Source: an uncultured Blautia sp. (GTDB lineage Bacteria > Bacillota > Clostridia > Lachnospirales > Lachnospiraceae). From it: DNA of 64,000 nt. A program made the translations under genes and the position numbers. A model generated the notes under the pieces. It saw only the letters and a list, made by a program, of their open reading frames with translations, made no database searches and was not told the origin of the DNA. Shown in pieces: positions 45,201 to 53,895 of the stretch (position 1 is the stretch's first letter; every line of letters begins with the position of its first letter). Location of the stretch: the NCBI RefSeq assembly GCF_947654165.1, contig NZ_CANTKB010000009.1:62001-126000 (forward strand), given 5' to 3'.

Positions 45201-45835
45201 GTGGTGACGGTTGGGCATACGACATCGGATTCGGTGGTGTTGACCACGTATTAGCTTCCGGACAGGATATCAACGTAATGGTATTCGATACAGAAGTTTA
45301 CTCCAACACAGGCGGTCAGTCTTCTAAATCTACACCAACAGGTGCTATCGCTCAGTTCGCTGCAGGCGGTAAAGAAGTGAAGAAGAAAGATATGGCTTCC
45401 ATCGCTATGAGCTATGGTTATGTATACGTTGCTCAGATCGCTATGGGTGCTGACTTCAACCAGACTGTAAAAGCAATTGCAGAGGCTGAAGCATATCCGG
45501 GACCATCACTGATCATCGCTTACGCTCCATGTATCAACCATGGTATCAAGAAAGGTATGAGCAAAGCTCAGACAGAAGAAGAATTAGCAGTTAAATGTGG
45601 ATACTGGCATAACTTCCGCTTCAATCCAGCAGCAGAAAACAAATTCTCACTGGATTCCAAAGCACCATCAGAAGAAGGATACCAGGAATTCTTAAACGGC
45701 GAAGTTCGTTACAACTCTCTGCAGCGCTCTAACCCAGATAAAGCAGCCAGACTGTTCGCTAAGAACGAAGCTGAAGCTAGAGCAAGATATGAATATCTGA
45801 ACAAACTGGTTACTCTGTACGGAAAAACTGAATAA
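42299..45835 (+). CDS. nifJ: Pyruvate:ferredoxin (flavodoxin) oxidoreductase
   Basis: The 1178-residue single-chain PFOR oxidises pyruvate with CoA to acetyl-CoA and CO2 and reduces ferredoxin. Domains in order are the pyruvate-binding N-terminus (YPITPSSVMAE), a central gamma-like domain, a two-[4Fe-4S] ferredoxin domain (CIQCNRCAYVCPHA and CTGCGSCANVCPG), a CAGCGETPY Cys pair for the proximal cluster, and the TPP domain with GDGWAYDIG and NTGGQSSKSTP. The ATG at 42299 follows AAGGAGG. Codon choice is strikingly uniform (GCT, GTT, CCA, AAA) compared with neighbours, consistent with very high expression. Confidence 0.97.
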   Translation: MARKMKTMDGNHAAAHASYAYSDVAAIYPITPSSVMAEATDEWATQGRKNIFGQEVQVTEMQSEAGAAGAVHGSLAAGALTTTYTASQGLLLMIPNLYKIAGEQLPGVINVSARALASHALSIFGDHSDVYACRQTGCAMLCESSVQEVMDLTPVAHCAAIKGKVPFINFFDGFRTSHEIQKIETWDYEDLKDMVDLDAVDAFRKHALNPNHPCQRGSAQNPDIFFQAREACNPYYDALPALVQEYMDKVNEKIGTNYKLFNYYGAEDAEHVIIAMGSACETIEETIDYLMAAGKKVGLVTVRLYRPFSAEALVNAIPESAKQITVLDRTKEPGALGEPLYLDVVAALKGTKFNDTPVFTGRYGLGSKDTTPAQIVAVYENTTKQKFTIGIVDDVTNLSLEVGAPLVTTPEGTINCKFWGLGADGTVGANKNSIKIIGDNTDMYAQAYFDYDSKKSGGVTMSHLRFGKSPIKSTYLIKQANFVACHNPSYVNKYNMVQELVDGGTFLLNCPWDMEGLEKHLPGQVKAFIANHNIKFYVIDGIKIGKEIGLGGRINTVLQSAFFKLANIIPEEQAIELMKAAAKATYGRKGDAIVQMNYDAIDAGAKQVVEVQVPESWKDCADEGLFMAHAENGSKEVVDFVNNIQSKVNAQEGNTLPVSAFKDYVDGTTPSGSAAYEKRGIAVDIPVWQPENCIQCNRCAYVCPHAVIRPVALTEEEVAAAPEGMRTLPMTGMADYKFAMTVSAYDCTGCGSCANVCPGKKGAKALVMANMEANAGEQKFFDYGVTLPVKEDVIAKFKENTVKGSQFKQPLLEFSGACAGCGETPYAKLITQLFGDRMYIANATGCSSIWGNSSPSTPYTVNAKGQGPAWANSLFEDNAEFGYGMLLAQKAIRGGLKTKVESVMAGESASEEVKAACQEWLDTYNSGVTNGAATDKLVAALEGCDCDVCKDIVNNKDFLAKKSQWIFGGDGWAYDIGFGGVDHVLASGQDINVMVFDTEVYSNTGGQSSKSTPTGAIAQFAAGGKEVKKKDMASIAMSYGYVYVAQIAMGADFNQTVKAIAEAEAYPGPSLIIAYAPCINHGIKKGMSKAQTEEELAVKCGYWHNFRFNPAAENKFSLDSKAPSEEGYQEFLNGEVRYNSLQRSNPDKAARLFAKNEAEARARYEYLNKLVTLYGKTE

Positions 45836-45867
45836 TTCAGATTCTTATATCCATTAAGATAATAAGG

Positions 45868-45908
45868 GACTCCTGCACAAGGCTTATGCCAGGTGCAGGA
45901 GTCTTTTT
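45868..45908 (+). terminator. Strong terminator after nifJ
   Basis: GACTCCTGCAC (45868-45878) pairs perfectly with GTGCAGGAGTC (45893-45903) followed by five Ts. Confidence 0.9.
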
Positions 45909-46010
45909 ACGCTTTTTGCAGGAAAGATTTAACAGAATGTATCTTTCGTCTTTCTTCTTTTTATGGTATTATTATGATAATCAAAGTATTATGTAACAGG
46001 AGGAGAAAAG

Positions 46011-46802
46011 ATGCCTGCGTTTTATGCACACAGCCGATTCGGCGCAAGAGTGACAGGGCGTATGAAGGGGGACTTAAAAGAAATTATCCGGAAGTACTAC
46101 CGTCAGTTTGAAATTGGACTTCAAGGACCGGATCTTTATTTCTTTTACAGGGCATATGGGAGCAACCCCGTATCAAGATACGGAAACTACCTGCATGGAG
46201 TTTCTGCCAGACCATTTTTCGAACATGGTCTTCATGTGATCAGAAAGGTGGGGAGAGAGAGCAGAGAATATGCCTATCTTCTGGGATTTCTCTGTCATTT
46301 TGTGTTAGACAGCGAGTGTCATCCCTATGTATCAGAAATGATAGAAAAGACAGGTGTGGCACATATGGAAATCGAAGAAGAATATGAGAAATTACTGCTT
46401 CGTATGGACGAAAGAGATCCCTTTACCTATCCGATTGCGGAGCGGGTGCCAACGGATAAGATCACCGCAAAAGTGATTGCAAAATTTTATCAGCCCATGG
46501 AAAGCCGTACAGTCAGAGGAGCCTTGAGATGGCTGAAATTTGTAAAGAATCTCTTTACGGAGGATTCACCACGGATGCAAAATCTGATCAACCGGATTAT
46601 GAAGGCAGTGGGAAAATATGAGAAATATAAAGGGGTTATGAATCAACTGGAAGATAACAGAAGGTGTCTGGAAAGTAATGTGGGACTTCTGAAGAGAAGC
46701 AATCAGGCAGAGCTCCTTGCAGTGCAGATGATACAGCAAATGGATGAATGTCTGCAAAAGGGAAAAGCGTTGCCGGAGCGTTTTGACCGTACCTTTGAGT
46801 AA
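46011..46802 (+). CDS. Zinc-dependent phospholipase C-like protein
   Basis: The 263-residue protein resembles the zinc-dependent phospholipase C / S1-P1 nuclease fold family (PF00882 type). It has an N-terminal YAHSRFG, a GPDLYFFYR motif near residue 41 and the metal-binding helix LLGFLCHFVLDSECHPYV near residue 95 with His and Asp ligands, plus another His in GVAHMEIEEEYE. There is no signal peptide, unlike secreted toxins of the family, so it is probably cytoplasmic. The ATG follows AGGAGG. It lies 15 bases upstream of the UMF1 transporter. Confidence 0.8.
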   Translation: MPAFYAHSRFGARVTGRMKGDLKEIIRKYYRQFEIGLQGPDLYFFYRAYGSNPVSRYGNYLHGVSARPFFEHGLHVIRKVGRESREYAYLLGFLCHFVLDSECHPYVSEMIEKTGVAHMEIEEEYEKLLLRMDERDPFTYPIAERVPTDKITAKVIAKFYQPMESRTVRGALRWLKFVKNLFTEDSPRMQNLINRIMKAVGKYEKYKGVMNQLEDNRRCLESNVGLLKRSNQAELLAVQMIQQMDECLQKGKALPERFDRTFE

Positions 46803-46817
46803 CGGAGGAGGAGAAAG

Positions 46818-48065
46818 ATGGAAAAGATGAAACTGACAAAATTGGAAAAGTTCTGGGTTTTATACGATGTGGGAAATTCTGCTTTTATTATGCTGGTCTC
46901 TACGATTATTCCCATCTATTTTAACTATCTGGCAAAAGAAGCCGGAATTTCAGAGGTAGATTATCTGGCTTATTGGGGCTATGCTGCATCTGCAGCAACC
47001 ATTATCGTAGCTTTGATTGGACCGATTTTGGGAACTATGGCAGACACAAAAAATTTTAAAAAGCCCATGTTTGCCGTCACCATGCTCATTGGTGTGACAG
47101 GCTGTGCCATGCTGTCCGTACCAAAATCATGGCTGATTTTTCTGGTTGTCTTTGTAATTGCAAAAGTCGGATACAATGCCAGTGTGATTTTTTATGATTC
47201 CATGCTGGTGGACATTACTGCACAAGACAGAATGGATACTGTGTCCTCACATGGATACGCCTGGGGCTATATCGGGAGCTGTATTCCTTTTGTGATTTCC
47301 CTGGTGTTTGTTCTGATGTATAAGAGTATAGGAATCACCATGGGAATGGGAATGACCATTGCTTTTAGCTTGAATGCAGTCTGGTGGCTTCTTGTAACCC
47401 TTCCGCTGCTTCGGAATTATAAACAGAAATATTATGTAGAAATGCCGGAACATCCGGTAAAAAGCAGTTTTCAGCGTCTTGGAAAAACTCTGGGTGCAAT
47501 TAAAAAAGAAAAACATATTTTTGTATATCTTCTGGCATTCTTTTTCTTTATTGATGGAGTATATACCATTATTTCCATGGCAACAGCCTATGGAAGTGCT
47601 CTGGGATTGGACAGCACCGGACTTTTACTGGCACTTTTGGTGACACAGATTGTTGCCTTTCCCTGTGCTTTGCTGTTTTCCAGATTATCTAAGAAGTATG
47701 AGACTGGATTTTTAATTAAAATTTGTATTCTTGCCTACACAGGAATCGCAATCTTTGCTATTCAATTGGACAAACAGTGGGAATTCTGGTTCCTGGCTGT
47801 AATGGTTGGAATGTTCCAGGGAGCCATTCAGGCATTATCCCGTTCTTATTTTGCAAAGATCATCCCGGCTGAAAAATCCGGAGAATACTTCGGCATCTAT
47901 GATATTTGTGGAAAAGGTGCTTCCTTTGTGGGAACCACGCTGGTGGGAGTGGTTGCCCAGGCAACCAATGTGGCCAATGCGGGTGTTGCTATTATTTCCG
48001 TGATGTTTGTCATTGGATTCCTGCTTTTCTGTAAAGCAGTGAAATTAAATCAATGCCGTTCCTGA
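46818..48065 (+). CDS. MFS transporter, UMF1/Atg22-like
   Basis: The 415-residue protein with about twelve hydrophobic segments begins with the family pattern KFWVLYDVGNSAFIMLVSTIIPIYF. It continues with IGPILGTMADTKNFKK and the late block GMFQGAIQALSRSYFAKIIPAEKSGEYFGIYD, all typical of the UMF1 (vacuole effluxer Atg22-like) group. In bacteria the substrate is unknown; amino acid export is proposed from the yeast member. It overlaps the convergent AraC gene by 16 bases. Confidence 0.88.
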   Translation: MEKMKLTKLEKFWVLYDVGNSAFIMLVSTIIPIYFNYLAKEAGISEVDYLAYWGYAASAATIIVALIGPILGTMADTKNFKKPMFAVTMLIGVTGCAMLSVPKSWLIFLVVFVIAKVGYNASVIFYDSMLVDITAQDRMDTVSSHGYAWGYIGSCIPFVISLVFVLMYKSIGITMGMGMTIAFSLNAVWWLLVTLPLLRNYKQKYYVEMPEHPVKSSFQRLGKTLGAIKKEKHIFVYLLAFFFFIDGVYTIISMATAYGSALGLDSTGLLLALLVTQIVAFPCALLFSRLSKKYETGFLIKICILAYTGIAIFAIQLDKQWEFWFLAVMVGMFQGAIQALSRSYFAKIIPAEKSGEYFGIYDICGKGASFVGTTLVGVVAQATNVANAGVAIISVMFVIGFLLFCKAVKLNQCRS

Positions 48066-48928
48066 CGGAATACAGAAGGGGTACAGCCCCGATAATGCTT
48101 AAATTGCCGGATAAAATAGCTCATATTTTCAAAACCGGCATTCAGGGCAACCTCTGTGATGGGCAGGTCTGTTTTCATTAACTCTCCTGCGGCTTGATTG
48201 ATGCGGTATTCATTCAGGTAAGCAAAGGGTGTTTTGCCTGCTTTTTCTTTGAAAAATCTGCAGAAATAGTTTTTATTCATATGAATGGAGGAAGATAAGT
48301 CTTCCAGTGTAATTTTCTCAGAATAGTGTTTCTCAATATAAGTAAATACAGGCTTTAAAGGATAAATCCCCCGGGCATCTTCCCGGGGGATTTCTGCTGC
48401 CGGGATATAACTGTGATTTCGATAAAGCAGTTCCAGAATCTGAAGCAGATGAATCTTGATACACAAAGGTGCAGTGGAACCACGGAGATCCGCATAGGCA
48501 TCCGCAGTTTGTGTGACCAGATGAGCAATCTGTGCGGTCAGCGAAGAAGAGAGCTGCCTTCCGTCAGGAAACAACAGCGTTCCCATGAGAAGAGGTGTGA
48601 GAAATTCATTCTGACAGATATCATATTTGGAAAAACTCAGAAAATCAAGAGGAAAGATCAGGGCATAGTGATGGGAGACAGTACTGTGTCCAAAAACCCC
48701 GTGAACAGTACCGGGGTTAATAAAATATACATGTCCTTCTTCTAAAAAATAAGATTCTGATTCCGTACAAAACTGCAGACATCCCTGGGTGACATAGAGA
48801 AATTCCACTTCATCATGCCAATGGTAAGGGGCAAAATATTGACCACAGGTGTCTGTCTGAGACATGACCTGAAATGGAAAATAGGGAGTTCCGTGGGGTG
48901 TTTCTTCCGCAATTATATGTTTGTTCAT
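48050..48928 (-). CDS. AraC-family transcriptional regulator
   Basis: The 292-residue regulator has a His-rich cupin sensor (APYHWHDEVEFLYVTQGCLQF, with INPGTVHGVFGH) and a C-terminal double HTH (LEDLSSSIHMNKNYFCRFFKEKAG, then ITEVALNAGFENMSYFIRQFKHYRGCTPSVF). It is divergent from the alpha-glucosidase at 49109, which is the likely target. The ATG is at 48928; a ribosome site (AAAGGAC) lies just upstream. Confidence 0.88.
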   Translation of the reverse strand: MNKHIIAEETPHGTPYFPFQVMSQTDTCGQYFAPYHWHDEVEFLYVTQGCLQFCTESESYFLEEGHVYFINPGTVHGVFGHSTVSHHYALIFPLDFLSFSKYDICQNEFLTPLLMGTLLFPDGRQLSSSLTAQIAHLVTQTADAYADLRGSTAPLCIKIHLLQILELLYRNHSYIPAAEIPREDARGIYPLKPVFTYIEKHYSEKITLEDLSSSIHMNKNYFCRFFKEKAGKTPFAYLNEYRINQAAGELMKTDLPITEVALNAGFENMSYFIRQFKHYRGCTPSVFRQERH

Positions 48929-49108
48929 AGATATTTTGTCCTTTCTTAATTCGGATAAAGCGGCATTTTCTTGTTTCTATAAGAATAACATACCAAAAGA
49001 AAAAAGTGAATATAGTACAATTAAGAAATAACATACTGCAAGCCGAACAGAGGAAAAATCCTTATGATAGAGTTATAAAAAGCCAAGAGAAAGAAGAGGT
49101 AAGAAGGT

Positions 49109-50776
49109 ATGAAAAAAACATGGTGGAAAAATAGTGTTATTTACCAGATTTATCCGAGAAGCTTCGCAGACAGCAACGGGGATGGGATCGGAGATTTAAA
49201 CGGTATCACAGCACATCTGGATTATTTGAAAGAATTGGGCGTGGATGTAATCTGGCTGTCTCCTGTATATCAGTCTCCGAATGATGATAACGGTTATGAT
49301 ATTTCCGATTATCAGGACATTATGAAAGAATTCGGCACCATGGAAGATTTTGACCGGATGCTGTCCGAAATGCATAAGAGAGGGTTAAAATTAGTCATGG
49401 ATCTGGTGGTAAACCATACCTCAGATGAGCATCACTGGTTCATGGAGAGCCGTAAGAGCAAAGAAAATCCATATCGGGATTATTACATCTGGAAAGATCC
49501 AAAAGACGGAAAAGAGCCGAACAACTGGGGAAGCTGCTTCGGTGGTTCTGCATGGGAATACGACGAAGCCACAGGAATGTACTATTTACATTGCTTCTCA
49601 AAAAAACAGCCGGATCTGAACTGGGAAAATGACACGGTAAGAAAAGAAGTATTTGACATGATGACCTGGTGGTGCGAGAAAGGCGTAGACGGTTTCCGTA
49701 TGGATGTCATCAGTATGATTTCCAAAGATCCGGCATATCCGGACGGAGAGGTACACGATAATCTCTATGGAGACAACAGTCCTTATGTATGCAATGGACC
49801 AAGAGTACACGAATATCTTCAGGAAATGAATCAGAAGGTATTGTCCAAATTTGACTTGATCACCGTAGGCGAGGCAGCGGGTGTTACCATTGAAGAGGCA
49901 AAGAAATATGCAAATCTGGATGGCAGTGAGCTGAATATGGTCTTCCAGTTTGAGCATATGGGTGTAGTGGAAAGTGAACATGGAAAATGGACAGATAAGA
50001 GATTTGAACTGAAAAAACTGAGAGAAGTATTAAATAAATGGCAGATTGAACTGGAAGGGAAAGCATGGAACAGCCTGTACTGGGACAACCATGATCAGCC
50101 TCGTGCAGTGTCCAGATTCGGAAATGACGGACCGATGTACCGAGAATTGTCTGCAAAAATGTTGGGAACCTGTCTTCATATGATGAAGGGAACTCCATAT
50201 GTGTATCAGGGAGAAGAGCTTGGTATGACCAACGCCTATTTTAAGGATATGGAAGATTACCGGGATATTGAGAGTATCAATGCCTATAAAGAGTACACAG
50301 AAAATCATATCATGAATCACGAAGAGATGATGAGTGCATTAAAAGCAGTGAGCCGTGACAATGCCAGAACACCGATGCAGTGGGATGACAGTGCGAATGC
50401 AGGTTTCACTACAGGAACTCCATGGATTTCCGTAAACCCAAATTATCTCATGATCAATGCCAAGAAATCTCTGGCAGACAAGGACAGCGTGTTCTATTAC
50501 TATCAGAAGCTGATCAGGCTTCGTAAAGAGCATGAGATCATTATTGACGGTGTGTTTAAAGGTCTGCTGGAAGATGACGAAAATATTTATGCATACGAAA
50601 GAATTCTGGGAGACCAGAAATTGCTGGTAGCATGTAACTTCAGTGAAAAAACAGTAGACTGTGATCTCTTTGATACAGAAGAAGTGAAAAAAGGACAGGA
50701 ACTGATTTCCAACTATGCTTATCATAAAGCCGGTGTGCTGAAACCATACGAAGCCAGAGTGGTATTGATTCCATAA
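49109..50776 (+). CDS. Oligo-1,6-glucosidase (GH13, exo-acting alpha-glucosidase)
   Basis: The 555-residue GH13 enzyme starts WWKNSVIYQIYPRSFADSNGDGIGDLNGI. Catalytic residues visible are Asp199 (GFRMDVIS), Glu255 (TVGEAAGV) and Asp329 (NHDQPR). The calcium-site-like loop DSNGDGIGDL is present. Val200 directly after the nucleophile marks alpha-1,6-cleaving oligo-1,6-glucosidases; alpha-1,4-specific relatives have Thr there. It is cytoplasmic, with no signal peptide, and would hydrolyse isomaltose and panose-like sugars. Divergent AraC control is likely. glgC-glgD downstream share the alpha-glucan theme but not an operon. Confidence 0.93.
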   Translation: MKKTWWKNSVIYQIYPRSFADSNGDGIGDLNGITAHLDYLKELGVDVIWLSPVYQSPNDDNGYDISDYQDIMKEFGTMEDFDRMLSEMHKRGLKLVMDLVVNHTSDEHHWFMESRKSKENPYRDYYIWKDPKDGKEPNNWGSCFGGSAWEYDEATGMYYLHCFSKKQPDLNWENDTVRKEVFDMMTWWCEKGVDGFRMDVISMISKDPAYPDGEVHDNLYGDNSPYVCNGPRVHEYLQEMNQKVLSKFDLITVGEAAGVTIEEAKKYANLDGSELNMVFQFEHMGVVESEHGKWTDKRFELKKLREVLNKWQIELEGKAWNSLYWDNHDQPRAVSRFGNDGPMYRELSAKMLGTCLHMMKGTPYVYQGEELGMTNAYFKDMEDYRDIESINAYKEYTENHIMNHEEMMSALKAVSRDNARTPMQWDDSANAGFTTGTPWISVNPNYLMINAKKSLADKDSVFYYYQKLIRLRKEHEIIIDGVFKGLLEDDENIYAYERILGDQKLLVACNFSEKTVDCDLFDTEEVKKGQELISNYAYHKAGVLKPYEARVVLIP

Positions 50777-50796
50777 AAATAAAATGACAAAGAAAC

Positions 50797-50842
50797 TGCC
50801 GCATCCTTACAAGCCGAAAAATCCGTCTGCAAGGGTGCGGCA
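50797..50842. terminator. Bidirectional terminator between glucosidase and orphan gene
   Basis: TGCCGCATCCTT (50797-50808) pairs with AAGGGTGCGGCA (50831-50842) with one G-U pair. It is followed by a pyrimidine-rich tract on each strand and lies between convergent stops at 50776 and 50847. Confidence 0.65.
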
Positions 50843-50846
50843 CTTC

Positions 50847-51269
50847 TTATGTTTCGAGTGCATCAATGATCTCAGAAGCCTTCAGTGCCTGCCGGATAAT
50901 ATACCGGATGGCAGGCTCCACCGGAGCATCCTCGTCCAGATGGAAAGGACGGTCTTCTAAGAAGGCACAGGAGAGCTGATAGACATAATACTGTGAGTCT
51001 GTCTGCTCCTGAGCCAGTACATCTCCCCGATTCTGCATCTCCCTGGTGTTTTTTTCCTGGCCAAGAGTCATTTCAGCCAGATTTCCTAACATGATACAAA
51101 AATGTTCCTCGTCCCAGGCTGACAGATACATACATTTGCACAGTCCCTTGGTGAAGAATGGATAGCCGCTGTAGCAATCCAAAAGTTCCTTGAAGCGTGT
51201 TTTGTGCCAGGAATCTTCAAAAAGATTCTGGTCGCTCAGTGCACGGATACATTGTTCCTGCCAAGTCAT
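50847..51269 (-). CDS. Uncharacterised small acidic protein
   Basis: The protein of about 140 residues is acidic and mostly helical, with no membrane segment and several Cys (CIRAL, LLDCYSG, GLCKCMYLS, HFCIML, QLSCAF). I do not recognise a named family. The start at 51269 (MTWQEQ) is chosen for AGAAGGGA upstream; ATG 51287 or 51317 would lengthen it. It is single-gene, divergent from glgC, with convergent termination against the glucosidase. Confidence 0.6.
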   Translation of the reverse strand: MTWQEQCIRALSDQNLFEDSWHKTRFKELLDCYSGYPFFTKGLCKCMYLSAWDEEHFCIMLGNLAEMTLGQEKNTREMQNRGDVLAQEQTDSQYYVYQLSCAFLEDRPFHLDEDAPVEPAIRYIIRQALKASEIIDALET

Positions 51270-51438
51270 AGGCGTCCCTTCTCTCATTTGTTGATAATAA
51301 AAATTATAATAAAACAAAAGAGAGATGACAATAGAAATATGGAATGTTTTGGTAGAATATACAAAAAAATGTCAAAAGTTTATGCAGAAAAAATAGTAAA
51401 AATAAATAAAAGAACTGTTCCGAAATGAAAATTTATGT

Positions 51439-51444
51439 TATAAT
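51439..51444 (+). promoter_or_regulatory. -10 element upstream of glgC
   Basis: TATAAT 37 bases before the glgC ATG. No clear -35 at 16-18 bases (TGTTCC region), so regulation by an activator or a weak promoter is possible. Confidence 0.4.
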
Positions 51445-51480
51445 TGTAGTATCAGTTATAAGAAACTAGGGGGAATTAAA

Positions 51481-52689
51481 ATGGCAAAAGAAATGATTGC
51501 AATGCTTCTTGCCGGTGGACAGGGATCCAGATTATATGCTCTGACTCAGAAACTGGCAAAACCTGCAGTTCCTTTTGGCGGAAAATATCGTATCATCGAT
51601 TTTCCGTTATCAAACTGCATTAACTCCGGTATTGACACTGTTGGTATTTTGACCCAGTATCAGCCATTAGTACTGAACGAATATATTGGAAACGGACAAC
51701 CATGGGATTTAGACCGTCTTTACGGCGGTGTACACGTATTGCCTCCATATCAGCAGGCATCAGGCTCTGACTGGTATAAAGGTACCGCAAATGCGATTTA
51801 CCAGAACCTTTCATTTATCGAAAGATACAATCCGCAGTACGTGATCATCCTTTCCGGTGACCAGATCTGCAAGCAGGACTATAGTGAGTTCCTGAAATTC
51901 CATAAGGAAAAAAATGCAGAGTTCAGTGTAGCTGTTATGGAAGTTCCATGGGATGAAGCTTCCCGTTTCGGCTTAATGGTAACCGACGAAAATGACAAGA
52001 TTTCCGAATTCCAGGAAAAACCAAAGAATCCGAAGTCCAATCTGGCTTCTATGGGTATCTACATTTTCAACTGGGACATCCTGAAAAAATACCTGACAGA
52101 GGACGAAGCAGATCCAAACTCTGAAAATGATTTCGGTAATAACATTATTCCGAACCTGCTGCGTGACAATCGTGCAATGTATGCATACCGTTTCAACGGC
52201 TACTGGAAAGACGTAGGAACCATCTCTTCCCTGTGGGAAGCAAACATGGAAGTTCTTGACCCAGAGCACAGCGGTATCAACCTGTTTGATGATGACTGGA
52301 AGATCTACAGCCGCAACAGTGGTATGACCGGTCACAAGATCAGCAAGAACGCAGTGGTAGAAAATTCTATGATTACCGACGGCTGCCGTATTGACGGACA
52401 TGTAAAACATTCTATTTTATATGCCGGAGTTCGTGTAGAAGAAGGTGCAGAAGTAGAAGATGCAGTAGTTATGGGCGGTACGACGATTAAAGCAGGTGCC
52501 GTTGTAAAACATTGTATTGTTGCTGAAAATGCAGTCATCGGTGAAAATGCAGTGGTTGGTGCAATGCCTGCAGACGGTGAAAAGGGCGTGGCAACGGTAG
52601 GTCCTGGTGTTTACATTGGTGACAATGCGAAAATCGGACCAAATGCGATGGTTAGTGAAAATGTAAAAGGTGGTGAGGAACAATGGTAA
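51481..52689 (+). CDS. glgC: Glucose-1-phosphate adenylyltransferase, GlgC
   Basis: The 402-residue enzyme makes ADP-glucose for glycogen synthesis. It has the nucleotidyl-transferase start MLLAGGQGSRLYALTQKLAKPAVPFGGKYRIIDFPLSNCINSG split over residues 8-50, the GTANAIYQN segment (about 101-109), FQEKPKNPKS, and a C-terminal left-handed beta-helix of hexapeptide-like repeats. The ATG follows AGGGGG. It overlaps glgD by 7 bases. Confidence 0.96.
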   Translation: MAKEMIAMLLAGGQGSRLYALTQKLAKPAVPFGGKYRIIDFPLSNCINSGIDTVGILTQYQPLVLNEYIGNGQPWDLDRLYGGVHVLPPYQQASGSDWYKGTANAIYQNLSFIERYNPQYVIILSGDQICKQDYSEFLKFHKEKNAEFSVAVMEVPWDEASRFGLMVTDENDKISEFQEKPKNPKSNLASMGIYIFNWDILKKYLTEDEADPNSENDFGNNIIPNLLRDNRAMYAYRFNGYWKDVGTISSLWEANMEVLDPEHSGINLFDDDWKIYSRNSGMTGHKISKNAVVENSMITDGCRIDGHVKHSILYAGVRVEEGAEVEDAVVMGGTTIKAGAVVKHCIVAENAVIGENAVVGAMPADGEKGVATVGPGVYIGDNAKIGPNAMVSENVKGGEEQW

Positions 52690-53825
52690 ATCTTAACGCA
52701 GATGCTTTAGGCATTATTTTCGCAAACAGCTATGATACTCTGGTTCCGGAACTGGTAAGCAAACGATTAATGGCTTCCATTCCATTTGCAGGACGTTATC
52801 GTATGGTGGACTTTATTCTGTCCAGTATGGTAAACAGCGGAATCGGCAATGTATCTATTCTGGTACGTCAGAATTACCTTTCTCTTATGGATCACTTAGG
52901 ATCCGGCCGTGCATGGGACTTGACACGTAAAAACGGCGGACTTAACATTATTCCTCCATTTGCAGAAAAACATGTGAAAGTTTTTACCGGTCGTGTAGAA
53001 GCATTGGCAAGTATTCTTGATTTTCTGAAACATCAGAAAGAAAAATATGTAGTGATGTCAGATGCAAACATTGCTGTAAACTTTGACTTTAAGGCTCTGA
53101 TGGAAGCACATATTGCCAGTGGTGCAGATATTACTGCTGTTTATAAAGAAGAAGAAATTCCGGAAGGAATGAAACATAAACCAACTTCCAGTACTGCGAT
53201 GTATTATACATTCAGCATTGAGGACGAAAAGATTAAAAAGATTTATATTAATCTTGATGAAGATAAAAAACAGAATCTGGGTATGAATATTTATATTCTG
53301 GACAGAGAATTACTGATCGACCTGATCAACACTGCATTTGTGAGAGGTTATACATATTTTGAGCGTGATATTCTGGCACCGAACCTGGAAAAACTGAATG
53401 TTCATGCGTACAAATATGAAGGTTATTCCGCACGTATCTGCGATATGAAGAGTTACTTTGACGAAAATATGAAACTTCTGGAAGAAGAAAATCTGGATGG
53501 TCTGTTTGCAGGAAGCCAGATCTACACCAAGATTCGTGATGATAACCCAACCAGATACATGGAAGGTGCGAAAGTGAAAAATATCATGGCAGCAGACGGA
53601 TGTGTCATCGAAGGCGATGTAGAAAACAGTGTGCTGTTCAGAGGTGTTAAGGTTGGAAAAGGTGCAAAAGTAAGAAACTGCGTGCTTATGCAGGATACGG
53701 TAGTGGAAGCAGGGGCAGATATCGAATATGTGATTTCTGATAAAAATGTAACCATTACAGAAGAAAAGCAGGTAAAAGGAACCGATACCTTCCCGGTATT
53801 TATTGCAAAACATCAGATTGTATAA
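52683..53825 (+). CDS. glgD: Glycogen biosynthesis protein GlgD
   Basis: The 380-residue GlgC paralogue lacks the conserved glycine-rich GGGxGxRL loop at its start (ADALGIIFANSYDTLVPELVSKR instead), as expected for GlgD, the non-catalytic or weakly active partner that modulates GlgC in Firmicutes. The beta-helix C-terminus is kept. The start codon lies within the end of glgC (GGTGAGG as ribosome site), so translation is coupled at about equal amounts. No glgA or glgB follows. Confidence 0.95.
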   Translation: MVNLNADALGIIFANSYDTLVPELVSKRLMASIPFAGRYRMVDFILSSMVNSGIGNVSILVRQNYLSLMDHLGSGRAWDLTRKNGGLNIIPPFAEKHVKVFTGRVEALASILDFLKHQKEKYVVMSDANIAVNFDFKALMEAHIASGADITAVYKEEEIPEGMKHKPTSSTAMYYTFSIEDEKIKKIYINLDEDKKQNLGMNIYILDRELLIDLINTAFVRGYTYFERDILAPNLEKLNVHAYKYEGYSARICDMKSYFDENMKLLEEENLDGLFAGSQIYTKIRDDNPTRYMEGAKVKNIMAADGCVIEGDVENSVLFRGVKVGKGAKVRNCVLMQDTVVEAGADIEYVISDKNVTITEEKQVKGTDTFPVFIAKHQIV

Positions 53826-53840
53826 AAGAATAACAGAGAG

Positions 53841-53872
53841 GCTGCTGTATTTTGTTACAGCAGTCTTTTTTT
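53841..53872 (+). terminator. Terminator after glgD
   Basis: GCTGCTGTA and TACAGCAGTC form a stem with a TTTTG loop and a seven-T run, 16 bases past the glgD stop. Confidence 0.85.
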
Positions 53873-53895
53873 GCGGTTGAGAAAAGAAAGGGAGT